Shown here piece after piece: positions 51,451 to 55,695 of a stretch of DNA of 55,695 nt (the stretch's first letter is position 1; each line of letters begins with the position of its first letter). This stretch comes from Galbitalea sp036266835 (lineage in GTDB: Bacteria; Actinomycetota; Actinomycetes; Actinomycetales; Microbacteriaceae). The DNA is taken from positions 1 to 55,695 of the forward strand of contig DATAXD010000067.1 of assembly GCA_036266835.1 (NCBI GenBank), in the 5' to 3' direction. A program made the translations under genes and the position numbers. The notes beneath the pieces were generated by a model, which ran no database searches, was not told the DNA's origin, and saw only the letters and a list, made by a program, of their open reading frames with translations.

Positions 51451-51470
51451 TCAGGCCGCCCTCGTCGCGG
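51435..51470 (+). terminator. leuA attenuator hairpin
   Basis: CCGCGACGAG (51435-51444) and CTCGTCGCGG (51461-51470) form a perfect 10-bp stem with a 16-nt loop, followed by AGTTTGTC as a weak U-tract. The 5' arm overlaps the end of the leader-peptide frame, 55 nt before leuA. Confidence 0.8.
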
Positions 51471-51525
51471 AGTTTGTCATTGGCTGACACCCATCCAGAC
51501 GAGAAGTAGAGAGAACCAGGACCTG

Positions 51526-53292
51526 ATGAAAAACACTCAGAAGCCATCGGCAATGCCGACGCACAAGTACCGTCCGTATCGCGAGCAATTCGCGATCGAT
51601 CTGCCCGATCGCACCTGGCCGTCGAAGTACATCAGCAAGGCGCCGATGTGGTGTGCTGTGGACCTTCGCGACGGCAACCAGGCGCTCATCGACCCAATGA
51701 GCCCGGAACGCAAACGCATCATGTTCGATCTGCTGGTGAGCATGGGCTACAAGCAGATCGAGGTCGGGTTCCCGAGCGCGAGCCAGACGGATTTCGATTT
51801 CGTACGGTCGCTGATCGAAGACAACCTGATTCCGGATGACGTGACGATCCAGGTTCTGACGCAGGCACGCGAGGCACTGATCAATCGAACCTACGAGTCG
51901 ATCAAGGGCGCAAAGCAGGCGATCGTTCACCTGTACAACTCCACGAGCATCCTGCAGCGGGACGTCGTTTTTCGAACAGACAAGCAGGGCATCATCGATA
52001 TCGCGCTCGAGGGCGCGCGCATCTGCCGGGCGGCCGAGGCTCTCGCTCCTGGCACCGACGTCTATTACGAGTACTCGCCCGAGAGCTACACGGGCACTGA
52101 GCTCGAATTCGCGCTGGACATCTGCAACCAGGTGCTCGAGGTTTTCGAGCCCACTCCCGACCGTAAGGTGATCATCAACCTGCCGTCTACCGTCGAAATG
52201 GCCACACCCAACATCTACGCGGACTCGATCGAGTGGATGTCGCGACACCTGAACCACCGCGAGAACGTCATCCTGAGCCTGCATCCGCATAATGACCGCG
52301 GCACCGCGATCGCTTCGGCCGAGCTGGGCTACCAGGCGGGAGCCGACCGGATCGAGGGGTGCCTGTTCGGGAACGGCGAGCGCACCGGCAACGTCGACCT
52401 CGTCGCGCTCGGCATCAATCTCCTCACGCAGGGAATCGACCCGCAGATCGATTTCAGCGATCTCGACGCCATCCGTCGCACCGCCGAATACTGCAACCAG
52501 CTCAAGGTGCACGAGCGCAGCCCCTGGGCGGGAGATCTGGTGTACACCGCGTTCAGCGGCTCGCACCAGGACGCCATCAAGAAGGGCTTTGAGGCGATGG
52601 GGGCCGACGCCGAGGCCAAGGGAGTGAGCATCAACGACCTCGTGTGGGCCGTCCCGTACCTGCCCGTCGACCCCAAGGATCTCGGCCGCAGCTACGAGGC
52701 GGTCATCCGGGTCAACTCGCAGTCTGGCAAGGGCGGCGTTGCCTATCTGCTCAAGACGGATCACGCGCTTGACCTTCCGCGCAAACTGCAGATCGAGTTC
52801 AGCGGCGTGGTGCAGGCAAAGACGGATGCCGAAGGCGGCGAAGTCACCAGCGCGGAGATCTGGGAGATCTTTACCGACGAGTACCTGCCCGCCCCTTCGG
52901 ATCGTCCCGAGGCGAAGTGGGGCCGCTACGAGCTTCTGTCCACCCGCACGGCGAGTGACATGACGGGCTCGACGAGTCTGACGGTGAAGCTACGCACGGG
53001 CGATGACGTGGAGGAGACGGCGGCGAACGGCAACGGTCCGATCGCCGCGTTCCTGAAGATCCTGGCCGAGATGGGCGTCGAAGTCGAACTCTTCGATTAT
53101 GTCGAACACACGCTGAGCAAAGGCGGGGACGCCTACGCGGCCGCGTACGTGGAGCTTCGCGTCAACGGGAAGACGCTCTGGGGCGTCGGGATCGACGCAG
53201 ATATTGCGACGGCTTCGCTGAAAGCGGTCGTCTCGGCTGTCAACCGAGCGGTACGCACCCAGGCGGACGATCGCGAGCTGGCGAGCGTCTAG
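51526..53292 (+). CDS. leuA: 2-isopropylmalate synthase
   Basis: First committed step of leucine synthesis: condenses 2-ketoisovalerate and acetyl-CoA. At 588 aa it is the long actinobacterial form. Catalytic TIM barrel with the metal/substrate motif DLRDGNQALIDPM and metal-binding HPHNDRG; GCLFGNGERTGNVDL is the second hallmark. The C-terminal LeuA dimerisation domain for leucine feedback is complete. AGGA lies shortly before ATG 51526. Control is by the upstream Leu-codon attenuator. It converges with the TRIC-like gene, 4 nt apart. Confidence 0.97.
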   Translation: MKNTQKPSAMPTHKYRPYREQFAIDLPDRTWPSKYISKAPMWCAVDLRDGNQALIDPMSPERKRIMFDLLVSMGYKQIEVGFPSASQTDFDFVRSLIEDNLIPDDVTIQVLTQAREALINRTYESIKGAKQAIVHLYNSTSILQRDVVFRTDKQGIIDIALEGARICRAAEALAPGTDVYYEYSPESYTGTELEFALDICNQVLEVFEPTPDRKVIINLPSTVEMATPNIYADSIEWMSRHLNHRENVILSLHPHNDRGTAIASAELGYQAGADRIEGCLFGNGERTGNVDLVALGINLLTQGIDPQIDFSDLDAIRRTAEYCNQLKVHERSPWAGDLVYTAFSGSHQDAIKKGFEAMGADAEAKGVSINDLVWAVPYLPVDPKDLGRSYEAVIRVNSQSGKGGVAYLLKTDHALDLPRKLQIEFSGVVQAKTDAEGGEVTSAEIWEIFTDEYLPAPSDRPEAKWGRYELLSTRTASDMTGSTSLTVKLRTGDDVEETAANGNGPIAAFLKILAEMGVEVELFDYVEHTLSKGGDAYAAAYVELRVNGKTLWGVGIDADIATASLKAVVSAVNRAVRTQADDRELASV

Positions 53293-53296
53293 TTCC

Positions 53297-53956
53297 TCAG
53301 GGCTTGCGTAAGCGCGGGATTCGCTCGATGCGCCGTTGTTCCGGCAGACTCCAGCGGAACAGCACGGCGAGGATTCTCACGCCGAAAGTGACCGCGACGC
53401 CCACGATCGCCGCCGGTAGCACGGCGACGCCGACGGTGAACAGGATGACAATGGTCGTCGTTCCGGCGATCGCCGCGATCGCGTAGAGCGACCCCACCGA
53501 CATCACTGCCACGGGAACCCCGAGCAGCAGATCCCGGAGGATCGAGCCGCCCACAGCCGAGAGCACGCCGAGGAACACGGCCGGAACAGGAGGCAGTCCG
53601 AACGCGAGTGCTTTGGTCGTGCCGATCGCCCCGAAGAGCCCTATCGTCAGCGCATCCAGCACCGTGATGAAGCCCTGGAGCCGCGAGAACAGACGCTCGA
53701 GCAGCATCCCGAGCAACGCCGCGCCGGTCGCCACGATGAGATACCAGTCATTGCTCAGCGCCGCGGGCAATTGAGCCAGAAGAACGTCGCGCAGGATGCC
53801 GCCGCCCATTCCCGTCGCAATGCCGATGATGGCGACGCCCAGCAGGTCGAGCCGGCGGTCCCGGAATCGTGCAGCGAACGTCGCTCCCTGCAGCGCCCCA
53901 ATGCCCACTGCCAGAAGATCCGCCCACAGCGGGATCGAAAACAGGGTCGGATGCAC
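53297..53956 (-). CDS. Trimeric intracellular cation channel (TRIC) family protein
   Basis: Membrane protein of 219 aa with an internal duplication, each half carrying the channel motif: GMGGGILRDVLL and AVGGSILRDLLLG. About seven hydrophobic segments are visible, matching bacterial TRIC (formerly UPF0126/YadS) proteins, which form homotrimeric K+/Na+-permeable channels. GTG 53956 is used. The physiological role in bacteria is unclear. Confidence 0.92.
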   Translation of the reverse strand: MHPTLFSIPLWADLLAVGIGALQGATFAARFRDRRLDLLGVAIIGIATGMGGGILRDVLLAQLPAALSNDWYLIVATGAALLGMLLERLFSRLQGFITVLDALTIGLFGAIGTTKALAFGLPPVPAVFLGVLSAVGGSILRDLLLGVPVAVMSVGSLYAIAAIAGTTTIVILFTVGVAVLPAAIVGVAVTFGVRILAVLFRWSLPEQRRIERIPRLRKP

Positions 53957-54025
53957 GCCTTACATTCTGTCGTGTTCCGCTTGGCGCCAAGGCACTTGAC
54001 TGCCCCTCGGGAGATACTTGGTTTC

Positions 54026-54778
54026 GTGCCCCTGTATCGTGACGAAGCGGTCGTCCTGCGCACCCACAAGCTGGGTGAGGCCGACCGCATCGTGACAATG
54101 CTGAGCCGCCAGCACGGCAAGATCCGCGCCGTTGCCAAGGGGGTGCGGCGAACGGCATCCAAATTCGGATCCCGCCTCGAACCGTTCATGGTCGTCGACG
54201 TGCAGCTCTACGAGGGACGCACGCTCGATATCGTCACCCAGGCCGAGTCGCTGGGAACCTACGGTGCGGACATTGCCGGCGACTACGGCAGTTACACCGC
54301 CGCCAACGCCATGGTCGAGACCGCGGACAAGATCACGGATGACAGCGGAAGCCTCCAGCAGTATCTGCTCCTGGTCGGCGGGCTGCGTTCACTCTCGCGG
54401 CGTGAACACGCGGCGGGGCTCATCCTCGACTCATTCCTGCTTCGGTCGCTGTCGATTGCCGGCTGGGCGCCCAGCTTCGTGGATTGCGCAGTCACCGGTG
54501 CGCCGGGGCCGCACACCGCATTCGTGGTCCAACTCGGTGGAGTCGTTGCCGATGAAGTCGCCCCGCCCGGAACCCCGCGACTGGATGCCGGGACGCTGGC
54601 GCTGCTCGCGGCGCTGCTGGCGGGCGACTGGGACGCGGTAGAAGCGGCATCCGATCGCGAGCGCGGCCAGGCCAGCGGCATCGTCGCCGCGTACGCACAG
54701 TTTCACCTCGAGCGCGGGCTGCGTTCGCTGCAGCACGTCGATCGATCCGCGCGGGCGGCAGCCGAGGCGCACCCATGA
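54026..54778 (+). CDS. recO: DNA repair protein RecO
   Basis: Single-strand annealing and RecFOR-pathway mediator that loads RecA, 250 aa. N-terminal OB fold (YRDEAVVLRTHKLGEADRIVTML), then an all-helical C-terminal part. The zinc-finger Cys residues of some RecO proteins are absent. The frame is open far upstream but GTG 54026 (VPLYRDEAVV) gives the family N-terminus. GATACT lies 7 nt upstream, possibly a leaderless -10. The uppS gene that often follows recO in actinobacteria is missing here. Confidence 0.95.
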   Translation: MPLYRDEAVVLRTHKLGEADRIVTMLSRQHGKIRAVAKGVRRTASKFGSRLEPFMVVDVQLYEGRTLDIVTQAESLGTYGADIAGDYGSYTAANAMVETADKITDDSGSLQQYLLLVGGLRSLSRREHAAGLILDSFLLRSLSIAGWAPSFVDCAVTGAPGPHTAFVVQLGGVVADEVAPPGTPRLDAGTLALLAALLAGDWDAVEAASDRERGQASGIVAAYAQFHLERGLRSLQHVDRSARAAAEAHP

Positions 54779-54816
54779 TTTTGATTTGCGCCTGTCGGCG
54801 CCGTGTTCGCCGTTCA

Positions 54817-54845
54817 TTGCGAACCTGCGGATTGTGAACGATAAT
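54817..54845 (+). promoter_or_regulatory. Strong sigma-70-type promoter after recO
   Basis: TTGCGA (54817-54822), a 17-nt spacer and GATAAT (54840-54845) form the best consensus-like promoter in the window. There is no plus-strand gene downstream; it points at the candidate small RNA. Confidence 0.65.
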
Positions 54846-54851
54846 AGACTT

Positions 54852-54924
54852 TGTCCGCCGCGGAAGCTGCGGAAAGTGAACCCGGCAGCTCTCCGGACGG
54901 TGAGTCGGCCGGGTTTCGCGCTTT
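54852..54924 (+). ncRNA. Candidate small RNA
   Basis: From the predicted start near 54852 to the T-rich end (TTTCGCGCTTT, 54914-54924) the transcript would be about 73 nt. Two mutually exclusive folds are visible. A 5' fold pairs AGCTGC (54865-54870) with GCAGCT (54885-54890), with GTCCG/CGGAC outside. A 3' terminator fold pairs AACCCGGC (54879-54886) with GCCGGGTT (54908-54915), with CTC/GAG and CC/GG inside. No coding capacity or known RNA family was recognised. It may instead be a terminator region of the neighbouring genes. Confidence 0.4.
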
Positions 54925-55450
54925 AAAGGCGAGTTTCGCGAGCGATCAGCGCTGCTACTAGCCTCCGCCACGGTTCGGTGTTGCCGAATGCCCACGCGAT
55001 GACGTCCGGTAGCCAGAGCATCGGTTCATCGTGCGGACGAAGGTGTTGGACTTCGAGTGCGCCAGTCCGACCCGCAGTTGCCAAGGCATCCCCGATGACT
55101 TGGGTATCGCGCCTGTCTTGATCGCACGACTCGATCACCATTCGCGTCACGCCGGCGTCCAGAAGCTCGATCACCAATCTCCGAAGGCAGAGATCGCGAG
55201 CCGTCCTTTGGCTGCGGTCGGCGACGCTAACAGTTACGACATTCGCGTTCACTGACATGTTCGAAACTCGTGCGAGGATCACGCGACGGTTCGCAGCGCT
55301 TTCTTTCGCCATGTGAACGCGGCTCTGGCCTCGGCGAAGTAGTTGCACGGCTTGTTGACGCGCCGACGTCACCTGGCGTGCTTCTACAATCACGGCGCAC
55401 ACCAGATAGTCCCTGCGAAAGGACTCATCGACAAATGCCTGGCGCGTCAA
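54923..55450 (-). CDS. DUF3800-like hypothetical protein
   Basis: Protein of about 175 aa. It begins QAFVDESFRRDYLVCAVIV, matching the F-x-DES motif of DUF3800 proteins with an RNase H-like fold. A central Lys-Glu-Ser (HMAKESAANRRVIL) and a Trp-rich end (LPDVIAWAFGNTEPWRRL) agree with that group. Function unknown; such genes are frequent in accessory and mobile regions. TTG 55450 is preferred, 7 nt after the upstream stop and with AAGTGAG before it; a TTG at 55498 would overlap the upstream gene by 41 nt. Confidence 0.65.
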   Translation of the reverse strand: MTRQAFVDESFRRDYLVCAVIVEARQVTSARQQAVQLLRRGQSRVHMAKESAANRRVILARVSNMSVNANVVTVSVADRSQRTARDLCLRRLVIELLDAGVTRMVIESCDQDRRDTQVIGDALATAGRTGALEVQHLRPHDEPMLWLPDVIAWAFGNTEPWRRLVAALIARETRL

Positions 55451-55457
55451 GGCAAAC

Positions 55458-55694
55458 TCACTTCTGGTAGCCGGCAGTACGCCCCGCCGTGACGTCAATG
55501 CCCGGGTCAGTTAGGTCCACGCAGAGCAAATCGCCATCGAGGAACGCGACGCGGCGGATGCTGGATTCCATCGGAATTCCGTAAAACTGAAGAAAGGCCT
55601 TCGCGCTCACGCTGAAGGTCCCGCCTGAGTTGCTGAATAACTCGCGATCGGGGTAAGAGAACTGCGTGGTTGTCTTGACTGGGCTAAGCGCAAC
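55458..55694 (-). CDS. Unidentified gene, C-terminal part (runs off right edge)
   Basis: A frame open to the window edge encodes the last 78 residues of a protein (ending DVTAGRTAGYQK). It includes FSYPDRELFSNSGG and SSIRRVAFLDGDLLCVDLTD, which I do not recognise. The stop is 7 nt before the DUF3800-like gene, so the two probably form one operon. The lower GC of this stretch compared with the core genes hints at accessory DNA. Confidence 0.6.
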   Translation of the reverse strand, partial: VALSPVKTTTQFSYPDRELFSNSGGTFSVSAKAFLQFYGIPMESSIRRVAFLDGDLLCVDLTDPGIDVTAGRTAGYQK

Positions 55695-55695
55695 T

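Noticed and set aside
51451..52764. Open frame of 437 codons opposite leuA
   Set aside because: Shadow of leuA and it would cover the attenuator in antisense; no ribosome site or family match.
53996..54018. TTGACT / GATACT as a recO promoter pair
   Set aside because: The spacer is only 11 nt, too short for a sigma-70 promoter; at most GATACT alone may act as a -10 box.
1..55695. CRISPR arrays, tRNA, rRNA, insertion sequences or integrases
   Set aside because: I found no regularly spaced repeats, no cloverleaf-like sequence and no transposase or recombinase motifs.

Overview
This 55.7-kb window comes from a high-GC Gram-positive chromosome, most likely an actinobacterium of the family Microbacteriaceae (Micrococcales). 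The pointers are a GC content in the sixties, frequent GTG and TTG starts, and core-gene orders typical of actinobacteria: leuS-comEA-comEC-holA-rpsT, lepA-hemW-hrcA-dnaJ-rsmE-HIT-phoH-ybeY-hlyC/corC-era, and era...leuA...recO. Many start codons have a TANNNT box 6-7 nt upstream, as expected for leaderless mRNAs. I see no rRNA, tRNA, CRISPR array or insertion sequence.

Layout. 1-4.8 kb: an alpha-glucoside uptake and cleavage cluster (5'-truncated GH13 alpha-glucosidase, binding lipoprotein, two permeases). 4.8-5.2 kb: the only gene-free stretch over 300 nt. 5.2-9.6 kb: an APH-fold kinase, a GH15 glucoamylase/trehalase and a short glucose-6-phosphate dehydrogenase; the last two are divergent across 29 nt. 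9.7-11.4 kb: a hipBA module with an AT-rich upstream patch. 11.4-13.3 kb: an App1-type phosphatase and a TetR regulator. 13.5-16.8 kb: an OpuC-like osmoprotectant ABC operon, ending in a nested double hairpin shared with a DedA gene. 17.5-19.7 kb: head-to-head pabC-like and pabB-like genes whose start codons are 12 nt apart. 19.7-20.4 kb: an SRPBCC/ArsR pair.

20.5-42.2 kb is the housekeeping core: leuS, comEA, a comEC without its metallo-beta-lactamase domain, holA, rpsT, lepA, hemW, hrcA (with a CIRCE operator), dnaJ, rsmE, a HIT protein, phoH, ybeY, a CorC-type protein and era. Small membrane and hypothetical genes are interspersed, including a putative immunity protein without a visible toxin.

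42.3-51.3 kb: a signalling and export block between era and leuA: histidine kinase, response regulator, MacB-type ATPase, FtsX-type permease, a 960-aa BTAD/NTPase regulator and a DrrAB-type exporter. 51.4-54.8 kb: leuA behind a ribosome-mediated attenuator (a leaderless leader peptide with four consecutive Leu codons, then a 10-bp hairpin), a TRIC-type channel and recO. The right edge holds a candidate small RNA with its own promoter, a DUF3800-like gene and the C-terminal end of an unidentified gene.

The best-supported unusual items are the leuA leader, the overlapping leaderless pab promoters, the widespread leaderless promoters, the truncated comEC, the small-RNA candidate after recO, and the signalling/export block inserted in a conserved neighbourhood. 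I did not find a complete system I could call new with confidence.
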